In this document: positions 48,391 through 62,611 of the stretch, one piece after another
Layout of the letters: the number at the start of each line of letters is the position of its first letter
How positions within the stretch are numbered: the stretch's first letter is position 1
DNA from: Petrolisthes cinctipes
Taxonomy: Eukaryota > Arthropoda > Malacostraca > Decapoda > Porcellanidae
Reading direction: 5' to 3'
Length of the DNA: 64,000 nucleotides
Assembly: GCA_033782935.1 (NCBI GenBank)
Contig: JAWQEG010000259.1
Span: 2,706,001-2,770,000 of the forward strand
Notes under the pieces: generated by a model
What the model was told of the DNA's origin: nothing
Databases searched by the model: none
What the model saw: only the letters and a program-made list of their open reading frames with translations
Made by a program: the position numbers and the translations under genes

Positions 48391-50242
48391 GGCTCAAAAC
48401 ACCCGAAAATTCGATATTTTGGGGTCCCAGAACCGATCTGTACTTGCCTACTCCGTGTTAGAGTATTTTCAAAATACAGGCCCAAAACAAGCTGAAAATC
48501 GATATTTTAGGTGACCAAAGTCAATATGTGTATGCATCTTCTGTACCCGATTATATCCCAAATTCAATCTCAAAACACCCGAAAATTCGATATTTTAGGG
48601 TTCCAGAAGCGATCTCTACCTGCCTACTCAGTGCTAGAATGTTTTCAAAATATAGGCTTAAAACATGCTAAAAATCGATATTTTAAGAGTCCAAATTCGA
48701 TATGTGCATTCATCATCTGTACCCGTTTATATCTCAAATTCAGGCCTAAAAAACCCGAAAATTCGATATTATGGGGTCCCAGAAGCGAACTGTACAAGCC
48801 TACTCCTAGTTAGAGTTTTTTCAAAATACAGGCCCAAAACATGCTGAAAATCGATCTTTTAGGTGCCCAAAAGTCGATATGTGCATGCATCTTCTGTACC
48901 CGTTTATATCTCAAATTCAGGCTCAAAACACCCGAAAATTCGGTATTTTTGGGTCCTAGAAGCGATCTGTACATCCCTACTCCTAGTTAGAATGTTTTCA
49001 AGATAAAGACCCAAAACATGCTCAAAATCGATATTTTAGGTGCCCAAAAGTCGGTATGTGCATGCATCTTCTGTACCCGTTTATATCTCAAATTCAGGCT
49101 CAAAACACCCGAAAATTCGATATTTGGGGTCCCAGAAGCGATCTGTACGTGCCTACTCAGTGCTAGAATGTTTTCAAAATATAGGCTCAAAACATGCTAA
49201 AAATCGATATTTTAAGTGTCCAAAGTCGATATGTGCATGTATCATCTGTACCCGTTTATATCTCAAATTCAGGCTCAAAACACCCGAAAATTCGATATTT
49301 TCGGGTCCCAGAAGTGATCTGTACATGTCTACTAAGTGCTAGAATATTTTCAAAATATAGGCCCAAAACATGCTAAAAATCGATATTTTAGGTGCCCAAA
49401 GTCGATATCTCAAATTCAGGCCCAAAACACCCGAAAATTCGATATTTTGGGGTCCCAGAAGCGAACTGTACATGCCTACTCCGTGTTAGAGTATTTTCAA
49501 AATACAGGCCCAAAACATACTGAAAATCGATCTTTTAGGTGCCCAAAAGTCGATATGTGCATGCATCTTCTGTACCCGTTTATATCCCAAATTCAACCTC
49601 AAAACTCCCGAAAATTCGATATTTTGGGGTCCCAGAAGCGATCTGTACATGCCTACTCCTAGTTAGAGTTTTTTCAAAATACAGGCCCAACACATGCTGA
49701 AAATCGATATTTTAGGTGCCCAAAGTCAATATGTGCATGCATCTTCTGTACCCGTTTATATCTCAAATTCAGGCTGAAAACACCCGAAAATTCCGTATTT
49801 TTGGGTCCTAGAAGCGATCTGTACATCCCGACTCCTAGTTAGAATGTTTTCAAGATAAAGACCCAAAACATGCTCAAAATCGATATTTTAGGTGCCCAAA
49901 AGTCGATATGTGCATGCATCTTCTGTACCCGTTTATATCTCAAATTCAGGCTCAAAACACCCGAAAATTCGATATTTTGGGGTCCCAGAAGCGATCTGTA
50001 CATGCCAACTCAGTGCTAGAATATTTTCAAAATATAGGCTCAAAACATGCTAAAAATCGATATTTTAGGTGCCCAAAGTCGATATCTCAAATTCAGGCCC
50101 AAAACACCCGAAAATTCGATATTTTGGGGTCCCAGAAGTGATCTGTACATGCCTACTTAGTGCTAATATATTTATAAAATATAGGCCCAAAACATGCTAA
50201 AAATCGATATTGTATGTGCCCAAAGTCGATATCTCAAATTCA

Positions 50243-50331
50243 GGCCCAAAACATACTGAAAATCGATCTTTTAGGTGCCCAAAAGTCGATATGTGGATGC
50301 ATCTTCTGTACCCGTTTATATCTCAAATTTA
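50243..50331 (+). repeat. Half B directly after a deleted half B
   Basis: A-skipping junction in the copy of the 43.2-44.0 kb segment that lies 6,446 bp downstream. The following half A carries CGAAAGGTCGATATTTTGG. That change also occurs near 39046 in a different context, which hints at a transfer. Confidence 0.84.
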
Positions 50332-53300
50332 GGCTTAAAACACCCGAAAGGTCGATATTTTGGGGTCCCAGAACCGATCTTTACTTGCCTACTCCGTGTT
50401 AGAGTATTTTCAAAATACAGGCCCAAAACAAGCTGAAAATCGATATTTTAGGTGACCAAAGTCAATATGTGTATGCATCTTCTGTACCCGATTATATCCC
50501 AAATTCAACCTCAAAACACCCGAAAATTCGATATTTTTGGGTCCCAGAAGCGATCTCTACCTGCCTACTCAGTGCTAGAATGTTTTCAAAATATAGGCTC
50601 AAAACATGCTTAAAATCGATATTTTAAGTGTCCAAATTCGATATGTGCATTCATCATCTGTACCTGTTTATATCTCAAATTCAGGCTGAAAACACCCGAA
50701 AATTCCGTATTTTTGGGTCCTAGAAGCGATCTGTACATCCCGACTCCTAGTTAGAATGTTTTCAAGATACAGACCCAAAACATGGTCAAAATCGATATTT
50801 TAGGTGCCCAAAAGTCGATATTTGCATGCATCTTCTGTACCCGTTTATATCTCAAATTCAGGCTCAAAACACCCAAAAATTCGATATTTTGGAGTCCCAG
50901 AAGCAATCTGTACATGCCTACTCAGATGCAGGCCCAAAACATGATAAAAATCGATATTTTAGGTACCCAAATTGAACATGTGTATGCGTCTTCTGCACTC
51001 GTTTATATCTTAAATTCAACCTCAAAACACCCGAAAATTCGATATTCTCGGGTCCCAGAAGTGATCTGTACATGCCAACTCAGTGCTAGAATATTTTCAA
51101 AATATAGGCTCAAAACATGCTAAAAATCGATATTTTAGGTGCCCAAAGTCGTTATCTCAAATTCAGGCCCAAAACACCCGAAAATTCGATATTTTGGGGT
51201 CCCAGAAGCGAACTGTACATCCCGACTCCTAGTTAGAATGTTTTCAAAATACAGACCCAAAACATGCTGAAAATCGATATTTTAGGTGACCAAAGTCAAT
51301 ATGTGTATGCATCTTCTGTACCCGAATTTATCCCAAATTCAACCTCAAAACACCCGAAAATTCAATATTTTGGGGTCCCAGAAGCGATCTGTACATGCCT
51401 AGTTAGTGCTAGAATGTTTTCAAAATATAGGCTCAAAACATGCTAAAAATCGATATTTTAAGTGTCCAAAGTCGATATGTGCATGCATCATCTGTACCCG
51501 TTTCTATCTCAAATTCAGGCTCAAAACACCCGAAAATTTGATATTTTGGGGTCCCAGAAGCGATCTGTACATGCCTACTCCGTGTTAGAGTATTTTCAAT
51601 ATACAGGCCCAAAACATACTGAAAATCGATCCTTTAGGTGCCCAAAAGTCGATACGTGGATGCATCTTCTGTACCCGTTTATATCTCAAATTCAGACTCA
51701 AAACACCCGAAAATTCGATATTTTGGGGTTCCAGAAGCGATCTGTACTTGCCTACTCCGTGTTAGAGTATTTTCAAAATGCTTGCGCAAAACAAGCTAAA
51801 AATCGATATTTTAGGTGACCAAAGTCAATATGTGCATGCATCTTCTGTACCCGTTTATATCTCAAATTCAGGCTGAAAACACCCGAAAATTCCATATTTT
51901 TGGGTCCTAGAAGCGATTTGTACATCCCGACTCCTAGTTAGAATGTTTTCAAGATACAGACCCAAAACATGCTTAGAAATCGATATTTTAGGTGCCCAAA
52001 AGTCGATATGTGCATGCATCTTCTGTACCCGTTTATATCTCAAATTCAGGCTCAAAACACCCGAAAATTCGATATTTTGGGGTCCCAGAAGCGATCTGTA
52101 CATCCCGATACTTAGTTAGAATGTTTTCAAGATACAGTCCCAATACATGCTCAAAATCGATATTTTAGGTGCCCAAAAGTCGATATGTGAATGCATCTTC
52201 TGTACCCGTTTATATCTCAAATTCAGGCTGAAAATACCCGAAAATTCGATATTTTGGCGTCCCAGAAGCGATCTGTACATGCCTACTCAGTGCTAGAATA
52301 TTTTCAAAATATATGCTCATAACATGCTAAAAATCGATATTTTAGGTGCCCAAAGTCGATATCTGAAATTCAGGCCCAAAACACCCGAAAATTCGAAATT
52401 ATGGGGTCCCAGAAGTGATCTGTATATGTCTACTTAGTGGTAGAATATTTTTTAAAATATAGGCCCAAAACATGCTAAAAATCGATATTTTAGGTGCCCA
52501 AAGTCGATAACTCAAATTCAGGCCCAAAACACCCGAAAATTCGATATTTTGGGGTCCCTGAAGCGAACTGTACATGCCTACTCAGATGCCGGCCCAAAAC
52601 ATGCTGAAAATCGATCTTTTAGGTGCCCAAAAGTCTAGATGTGCATGCATCTTCTGTACCCGTTTATATCTCAAATTCAGGCTCAAAACACCCGAAAATT
52701 CGATATTTTGGGTTCCCAGAAGCGATCTGTACATGCCTACTCAGTGCTAGAATATTTTCAAAATATAGGCCCAAAACATGCTAAAAATCGATATTTTAGG
52801 TGCCAAAGTCGATATGTCAAATTCAGGCCAAAAACACCCAAAAATTCGATATATTGGGGTCCCAGAAGCGATCTGTACATGCCTAGGCACTCCGTTTTAG
52901 AGTATTTTCAATATACAGCCCAAAACATACTGAAAATCGATCTTTTAGGTGCCCACAAGTTGATATGTGGATGCATCTTCTGTACCCGTTTATATCTCAA
53001 ATTCAGGCTCAAAACACCCGAAAATTCGATATTTTGGGGTCCCAGAAGCGATCTGTACATGCCTACTCAGATTCAATCCCAAAACATGCTGAAAATCAAA
53101 ATTTTAGGTGCCCAAAGTCAATAAGTGCATGCATCTTCTGTACCCGTTTATATCTCAAATTCAGGCTCCAAACACCCGAAAATTCGATATTTTGGGGTTC
53201 CAGAAGCGATCTGTACATGCCTACTCAGTGCTAGAATATTTTCAAAACATAAGCCCAAAACATGCAAAAAATCGATATTTTAGGTGCCCAAAGTCGATAT

Positions 53301-56300
53301 CTCAAATTCAGGTACAAAACACACAAAAACTCTATATTTTTGGGTCCCAGAAGCGATCTGTACATGCCTACTCAGTGCTAGAATGTTTTCAAAATACAGG
53401 CCCAAAACATGCTGAAAATCGATATTTTAAGTGTCCAAAGTTGATATGTGCATGCATCTTCTGTACCCGTTTATATCTCAAATTCAGGCTCAAAAAACCC
53501 GAAAATTCGATATTTTTGGGTCCCAGATGCGATCTGTACATGCCTACTCCTAGTTAGAGTATTTTCAAAATACAGGCCCAAAACATGCTGAAAATCGATA
53601 TTTTAGGTGCCCAAAGTCAATATGTGCATGCATCTTCTGTACCCGTTTATATCTCAAATTCAGGCTCAAAACACCCAAAAATTCGGTATTTTTGGGTCCT
53701 AGAAGCGATCTGTACATCCCTACTCCTAGTTAGAATGATTTCAAGATACAGACCCAAAACATGCTCAAAATCGATAATTTAGGTGCCCAAAAGTCGATAT
53801 GTGCATGCATCTTCTGTACCCGTTTATATCTCAAATTCAGGCTCAAAACCCCCGAAAATTTGATATTTTGGGTTCCCAGAAGCAATCTTTACATGCCTAC
53901 TCCTAGTTAGAGTATTTTCAAAATACAGGCCCAAATCATGCTGAAAATCGATATTTTAGGTGCCCAAAGTCAATATGTGCATGCATCTTCTGTACCCGTT
54001 TATATCTCAAATTCAGGCTCAAAACACCCGAAAATTTTATATTTTGGGGTCCCTGAAGCGATCTGTACATACATGCCTACTCAGTGCTAGAATTTTTTTA
54101 TAATATAGGCTCAAAACATGCTAAAAATCGATATTTCAAGTGTCCAAAGTCGTTATGTGCATGCATCATCTGTACCCGTTTATATCTCAAATTCAGGCTC
54201 AAAACACCCGAAAATTCGATATTTTGGGGTCTCAGAAGTGATCTGTACATGCCTACTTAGTGCTAGAATATTTTCAAAATATAGCCCCAAAACATGCTAA
54301 AAATCGATATTTTAGGTACCCAAAATCGATATCTCAAATTCAGGCCAGAAACACCCGAAAATTCGATATTTTGGGGTCCCAGAAGCGATCTGTACATGCC
54401 TACTCAGATGCAGGCCCAAAACATGCTAAAAATCGATATTTTAGGTACCCAAATTGAACATGGGTATGCATCTTCTGCACTCGTTTATATCTTAAATTCA
54501 ACCTCAAAATACCTGAAAATTCGATAATTTTGGATCCCAGAAGCGATCTGTACATGTTTAGTCAGTGCTAGAATGTTTTCAAAATATAGGCTCAAAACAT
54601 GCTAAAAATCGATATTTTAAGTGTCCAAAGTCGATATGTGCATGTATCTTCTGTACCCGTTTATATCTCAAATTCAGGCTCAAAACACCCGAAAATTCGA
54701 TATTTTTGGGTCCCAGAAGGGATCTGTACATGCCTACTCCTAGTTAGAGTATTTTCAAAATACAGGCCCATAACATGCTTAAAATCGATATTTTAGGTGA
54801 TCAAAGTCAATATGTGCATGCATCTTCTGTACCCGTTTATATCTCAAATTCAGGCTCAAAACACCCTAAAATTCGGTATTTTTGGGTCCTAGAAGCGATC
54901 TGTACATCCCTACTCCTAGTTAGAATGTTTTCAAGATACAGACCCAAAACATGCTCAAAATCGATATTTTAGGTGCCCAAAAGTCGATATGTGCATGCAT
55001 CTTCTGTACCCGTTTATATCTCAAATTAAGGCTCAAAACACCCGAAAATTCGATATTTTGGGGTCCCAGAAGCGATCTGTACATGCCTACTCAGTGCTAG
55101 AATATTTTCAAAATATAGGCCCAAAATATGCTAAAAATCGATATTTTAGGTGCCCAAAGTCGATATTTCAAATTCAGGCCCAAAACACCCGAAAATTCGA
55201 TATTTTGGGGTCCCAGAAGCGAACTGTACATGCCTACTCCGTGTTAGAGTATTTTCAAAATACAGGCCCAAAACATACTGAAAATCGATCTTTTAGGTGC
55301 CAAAAAGTCGATATGTGCATGCATCTTCTGTACCCGTTTATATCTCAAATTCAGGCTCCAAACACCCGAAAATTCGACATTTTGGGGTTCCAGAAGCGAT
55401 CTGTACATGCCTACTCAGTGCTAGAATATTTTCAAAATATAGGTCCAAAACATGCACAAAAATCGATATTTTAGGTGTCCAAAGTCGATATGTGCATGCA
55501 TCTTCTGTACCCGTAAAATATCTCAAATTTAGGCTCAAAACACCCGAAAATTCGGTATTTTTGGGTCCCAGAGGCGATCTGTACATCCCTACTCCTAATG
55601 TGAATGTTTTCAAGATACAGACCCAAAACATGCTCAAAATCGATATTTTAGGTGCCAGAAAGTCGATATGTGCATGCATCATCTGTACCCGTTTATATCT
55701 CAAATTCAGGCTCAAAACACCCGAAAATTCGATATTTTGGGGTCCCAGAAGCGATCTGTACTTGCTTACTCCGTGTTAGAGTATTTTCAAAATACAGGCC
55801 CAAAACAAGCTGAAAATCGATATTTTAGGTGACCAAAGTCAACATGTGTATGCATCTTCTGCACCCGTTTATATCCCAAATTCAACCTCAAAACACCCGA
55901 AAATTCGATATTTTGGGGTCCCAGAAGCGATCTGTACATGCCTACTCAATGCTAGAATTTTTTCAAAAAATAGGCTCAAAACATGCTAAAAATCGATATT
56001 TTAAGTGTCCAAAGTCGATATGTGCATGCATCATCTGTAACCGTTTATATCTCAAATTCAGGCTCAAAACACCCGAAAATTCGATATTTTGGGGTCCCAG
56101 AAGTGATCTGTACATGCCTACTTAGTGCTAGATTATCTTCAAAATATAGGCCCAAAACATGCTAAAAATCGATATTTTAGGTCCCCAAAGTCGATATCTC
56201 AAATTCAGGCCCAAAACACCCGAAAATTCGATATTTTGGGGTCCCAGAAGCGAACTGTACATGCCTACTCCGTGTTAGAGTATTTTCAAAATACACCCCA

Positions 56301-57339
56301 AAACATACTGAAAATCGATCTTTTAGGTGCCCAGAAGTCGATATGTGAATGCATCTTCTGTACCCGTTTATATCTCAAATTCATGCTCCAAACACCCGAA
56401 AATTCTATATTTTGGGGTCCCAGAAGCGATCTGTACATGCCTACTCAGATGCAGGCCCAAAACATGCTAAAAATCGATATTTTAGGTACCCAAATTGAAC
56501 ATGTGTATGCATCTTCTGCACTCGTTTATATCTCAAATTCAACCTCAAAACACCCGAAAATTCGATAATTTTGGGTCCCTGAAGCGATCTGTACATGTCT
56601 AGTCAGTGCTAGAATGTTTTCAAAATATAGGCTCAAAACATGCTAAAAATCGATATTTTAAGTGTCCAAAGTCGATATGTGCATGCATCTTCTGTACCCG
56701 TTTATATCTCAAATTCAGGCTCAAAACACCCAAAAATTCGATATTTTTGGGTCCTAGAAGCGATCAGTACATGCCTACTCCTAGTTAGAGTATTTTCAAA
56801 ATAAAGGCCCAAAACATGCTGAAAATCGATATTTTAGGTGCCCAAAGTCAATGTGTGCATGCATCTTCTGTACCCGTTTATATCTCAAATTCAGGCTCAA
56901 AACACCCGAAAATTCGGTATTTTTGGGTCCTAGAAGCGATCTGTACATCCCTACTCCTAGTTAGAATGATTTCAAGATATAGACCCAAAACATGCTCAAA
57001 ATCGATGTTTTAGGTGCCCAAAAGTCGATATGTGCATGCATCTTCTTTACCCGTTAATAACTCAAATTCAGGCTCAAAAACACCCGAAAATTCGATATTT
57101 TGGGGTCCCAGAAGCGATCTGTACATGCCTACTCAGTGCTAGAATATTTTCAAAATATAGGCCCAAAATATGCTATAAATCGATATTTTAGGTGCCCAAT
57201 GTCGATATTTCAAATTCAGGCCCAAAACACCCGTAAATTCGATATTTTGGGGTCCCAGAAGCGAACTGCACATACCTACTCCTTGTTAGAGTATTTTCAA
57301 AATACAGGCCCAAAACATACTGAAAATCGATCTTTTAGG

Positions 57340-60300
57340 TGCCCAAAAGTCGATATGTGCATGCATCTTCTGTACCCGTTTAAATCTCAAATTCAGGCTC
57401 CAAACACCTGAAAATTCGATATATTGGGGTCCCAGAAGCGATCTGTACATGCCTACTCAGATTCAAGCCCAAAACATGCTGAAAATCGATATTTTAGGTG
57501 CCCAAAGTCAATAAGTGCATGCATCTTCTGTACCCGTTTATATCTCAAATTCAGGCTCCAAACACCCGAAAATTCGATATTTTGGGGTTCCAGAAGCGAT
57601 CTGTACATGCCTACTCAGTGCTAGAATATTTTCAAAATATAGGCCCAAAACATGCAAAAAATCGATATTTTAGGTGCCCAAAGTCGATATCTCAAATTCA
57701 GGTCCAAAACACACAAAAACTCTATATTTTGGGGTCCCAGAAGCGATCTGTACATGCCTACTCAGTGCTAGATGTTTTTCAAAATATAGGCTCAAAACAT
57801 GCTAAAAATCGATATTTTAAGTGTCCAAAGTTGATATGTGCATGCATCATCTGTACCCGTTTATATCTCAAATTCAGGCTCAAAACACCGGAAAATTCGA
57901 TATTTTGGGGTCCCAGAAGTGATCTGTACATACTTAGTGATATATTATCTTCAAAATATAGGCCCAAAACATGCTAAAAATCGATATTTTAGGTCCCCAA
58001 AGTCGATATCTCAAATTCAGGCCCAAAACACCCGAAAATTCGATATTTTGGGGTCCCAGAAGCGAACTGTACATGCCTACTCCGTGTTAGAGTATTTTCA
58101 AAATACACCCCAAAACATACTGAAAATCGATCTTTTAGGTGCCCAAAAGTCGATATGTGCATGCATCTTCTGTACCCGTTTATATCTTAAATTCATGCTC
58201 CAAACACCCGAAAATTCGATATTTTTGGGTCCCAGAAGCGATCTGTACATGCCTACTCAGATGCAGGCCCAAAACATGCTAAAAATCGATATTTTAGGTA
58301 CCCAAATTGAACATGTGTATGCATATTCTGCACTCGTTTATATCTCAAATTCAACCTCAAAACACCTGAAAATTCGATAATTTTGGGTCCCTGAAGCGAT
58401 CTGTACATGTCTAGTCAGTGCTAGAATGTTTTCAAAATATAGGCTCAAAACATGCTGAAAATCGATATTTTAAGTGTCCAAAGTCGATATGTGCATGCAT
58501 CTTCTGTACCCGTTTATATCTCAAATTCAGGCTCCAAACACCCGAAAATTCAATATTTTTGCGTCCTAGAAGCGATCTGTACATGCCTACTCCTAGTTAG
58601 AGTATTTTCAAAATACAGGCCCAAAACGTGCTGAAAATCGATATTTTAGGTGCCCAAAGTCAATGTGTGCATGCATCTTCTGTACCCGTTTATATCTCAA
58701 ATTCAGGCTCAAAACACCCGAAAATTCGGTATTTTGGGGTCCCAGAAGCGATCTGTACATGCCTACTCAGTGCTAGAATATTTTCAAAATATAGGCCCAA
58801 AACATTCTATAAATCGATATTTTAGGTGCCCAAAGTCGATATTTCAAATTCAGGCCAAAAACACCCGAAAATTCGATATTTTGGGGTCCCAAAAGCGAAC
58901 TGTACATGCCTACTCCGTTTTAGAGTATTTTCAAAATACAGGCCCAAAACATACTGAAAATCGATCTCTTAGGTGCCCAAATGTCGATATGTGCATGCAT
59001 CTTCTGTACCCGTTTATATCTCAAATTCAGCCTTCAAAACACCCAAAAACTCGTTATTTTTGGGTCCCAGAAGCGATCTGTACATGCCTACTCAGTGCTA
59101 GAATGTTTTCAAAATACAGGCCCAAAACATGCTGAAAATCGATATTTTAAGTGTCCAAAGTCGATATGTGAATGCATCTTCTGTACCCGTTAATATCTCA
59201 AATTCAGGCTCAAAACACACGAAAATTCGGTATTTTTGGGTCCCAGAAGCGATATGTACATCTCTTCTCCTAGTGTGAATGTTTTCAAGATACAGACCCA
59301 AAACATGCTCAAAATCGATATTTTAGGTGCCAGAAAGTCGATATGTGCATGCATCATCTGTACCCGTTTATATCTCAAATTCAGTCTCAAAACACCCGAA
59401 AATTCGATATTTTGGGGTCCCAGAAGCGATCTGTACATGCCTACTCAGTGCTAGAATATTTTCAAAATATAGGCCCAAAACATGCTAAAAATCGATATTT
59501 TAGGTGCTCAAAGTCGATATCTCAAATTCAGGCCAAAAACACCCGAAAATTCGATATTTTGGGGTCCCAGAAGCGAACTGTACATGCCTACTCCGTGTTA
59601 GAGTATTTTCAAGATACAGGCCCAAAACAAGCTAAAAATCGATATTTTAGGTGACCAAAGTCAACATGTGTATGCATCTTCTGCACCCGTTTATATCCCA
59701 AATTCAACCTCAAAACACCCAAAAATTCGATATTTTGGGGTCCCAGAAGTGATCTGTACATGCCTACTTAGTGCTAGATTATTTTCAAAATATATACCCA
59801 AAACATGCTAAAAATCGATATTTTAGGTCCCCAAAGTCGATATCTCAAATTCAGGCCCAAAACACCCGAAAATTCGATATTTTGGGGTCCCAGAAGCGAA
59901 CTGTACATGCCTACTCCGTGTTAGAGTATTTTCAAAATACACCCCAAAACATACTGAAAATCGATCTTTTAGGTGCCCAAAAGTCGATATGTGCATGCAT
60001 CTTCTGTACCCGTTTAAATCTCAAATTCAGGCTCCAAACACCCGAAAATTCGATATTTTGTGGTCCCAGAAGCGATCTGTACATGCCTACTCAGATTCAA
60101 GCCCAAAACATGCTGAAAATCGATATTTTAGGTGCCCAAAGTCAATAAGTGCATGCATCTTCTGTACCCGTTTATATCTCAAATTCAGGCTCAAAACACC
60201 CGAAAATTCGATAATTTGGGGTTCCAGAAGCGATCTGTACATGCCTACTCAGTGCTAGAATATTTTCAAAATGTAGGCCCAAAACATGCAAAAAATCGAT

Positions 60301-62611
60301 ATTTTAGGTGCCCAAAGTCGATATCTCAAATTCAGGTCCAAAACACACAAAAACTCTATATTTTTGGGTCCCAGAAGCGATCTGTACATGCCTACTCAGT
60401 GCTAGATGTTTTTCAAAATATAGGCTCAAAACATGCTAAAAATCGATATTTTAAGTGTCCAAAGTTGATATGTGCATGCATCATCTGTACCCGTTTATAT
60501 CTCAAATTCAGGCTCAAAACACCGGAAAATTCGATATTTTGGGGTCCCAGAAGTGATCTGTACATGCCTACTTAGTGATATATTATCTTCAAAATATAGG
60601 CCCAAAACATGCTAAAAATCGATATTTTAGGTCCCCAAAGTCGATATCTCAAATTCAGGCCCAAAACACCCGAAAATTCGATATTTTGGGGTCCCAGAAG
60701 CGAACTGTACATGCCTACTCCGTGTTAGAGTATTTTCAAAATACACCCCAAAACATACTGAAAATCGATCTTTTAGGTGCCCAAAAGTCGATATGTGCAT
60801 GCATCTTCTGTACCCGTTTATATCTTAAATTCATGCTCCAAACACCCGAAAATTCGATATTTTTGGGTCCCAGAAGCGATCTGTACATGCCTACTCAGAT
60901 GCAGGCCCAAAACATGCTAAAAATCGATATTTTAGGTACCCAAATTGAACATGTGTATGCATATTCTGCACTCGTTTATATCTCAAATTCAACCTCAAAA
61001 CACCTGAAAATTCGATAATTTTGGGTCCCTGAAGCGATCTGTACATGTCTAGTCAGTGCTAGAATGTTTTCAAAATATAGGCTCAAAACATGCTAAAAAT
61101 CGATATTTTAAGTGTCCAAAGTCGATATGTGCATGCATCTTCTGTAACCGTTTATATCTCAAATTCAGGCTCCAAACACCCGAAAATTCAATATTTTTGC
61201 GTCCTAGAAGCGATCTGTACATGCCTACTCCTAGTTAGAGTATTTTCAAAATACAGGCCCAAAACGTGCTGAAAATCGATATTTTAGGTGCCCAAAGTCA
61301 ATGTGTGCATGCATCTTCTGTACCCGTTTATATCTCAAATTCAGGCTCAAAACACCCGAAAATTCGGTATTTTGGGGTCCCAGAAGCGATCTGTACATGC
61401 CTACTCAGTGCTAGAATATTTTCAAAATATAGGCCCAAAACATTCTATAAATCGATATTTTAGGTGCCCAAAGTCGATATTTCAAATTCAGGCCAAAAAC
61501 ACCCGAAAACTCGATATTTTGGGGTCCCAAAAGCGAACTGTACATGCCTACTCTGTGTTAGAGCATTTTCAAAATACAGGCCCAAAACATACTGAAAATC
61601 GATCTCTTAGGTGCCCAAATGTCGATATGTGCATGCATCTTCTGTACCCGTTTATATCTCAAATTCAGCCTTCAAAACACCCAAAAACTCGTTATTTTTG
61701 GGTCCCAGAAGCGATCTGTACATGCCTACTCAGTGCTAGAATGTTTTCAAAATACAGGCCCAAAACATGCTGAAAATCGATATTTTAAGTGTCCAAAGTC
61801 GATATGTGAATGCATCTTCTGTACCCGTTAATATCTCAAATTCATGCTCAAAACACACGAAAATTCGGTATTTTTGGGTCCCAGAAGCGATCTGTACATC
61901 TCTTCTCCTAGTGTGAATGTTTTCAAGATACAGACCCAAAACATGCTCAAAATCGATATTTTAGGTGCCAGAAAGTCGATATGTGCATGCATCATCTGTA
62001 CCCGTTTATATCTCAAATTCAGTCTCAAAACACCCGAAAATTCGATATTTTGGGGTCCCAGAAGCGATCTGTACATGCCTACTTAGTGCTAGAATATTTT
62101 CAAAATATAGGCCCAAAACATGCTAAAAATCGATATTTTAGGTGCTCAAAGTCGATATCTCAAATTCAGGCCAAAAACACCCGAAAATTCGATATTTTGG
62201 GGTCCAAGAAGCGAACTGTACATGCCTACTCCGTGTTAGAGTATTTTCAAAATACAGGCCCAAAACAAGCTAAAAATCGATATTTTAGGTGACCAAAGTC
62301 AACATGTGTATGCATCTTCTGCACCCGTTTATATCCCAAATTCAACCTCAAAACACCCGAAAATTCGATATTTTGGGGTCCCAGAAGTGATCTGTACATG
62401 CCTACTTAGTGCTAGATTATTTTCAAAATATATACCCAAAACATGCTAAAAATCGATATTTTAGGTCCCCAAAGTCGATATCTCAAATTCAGGCCCAAAA
62501 CACCCGAAAATTCGATATTTTGGGGTCCCAGAAGCGAACTGTACATGCCTACTCCGTGTTAGAGTATTTTCAAAATACACCCCAAAACATACTGAAAATC
62601 GATCTTTTAGG
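57340..62611 (+). repeat. Two tandem copies of a unit of about 2.64 kb
   Basis: Copies are about 57340-59973 and 59974-62611. Offsets are 2,634 bp at the left and 2,638 bp from about 57937 on. The 4-bp change is explained by TGTACATACTTAG in copy 1 against TGTACATGCCTACTTAG in copy 2. Shared marks are CAAAGTCAATAAGTGC, AAATACACCCCAAAAC, TTTTTGCGTCCTAG, CAGCCTTCAAAACACCC, TCTTCTCCTAGTGTG and GGTGCCAGAAAGTCG. Confidence 0.87.

Larger units (their letters stand above)
47901..57339 (+). repeat. Diverged mosaic block 3
   Basis: Irregular monomers. The segment 49632-50396 repeats 43186-43950 at offset 6,446, and 47967-48480 repeats 49908 onward at offset 1,941. Short oddities include CCTAGGCACTCC near 52882 (4 bp added), TGTACATACATGCC near 54064 (4-bp ACAT duplication) and CGTAAAATATCTC near 55514. 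No gene is seen. Confidence 0.82.
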
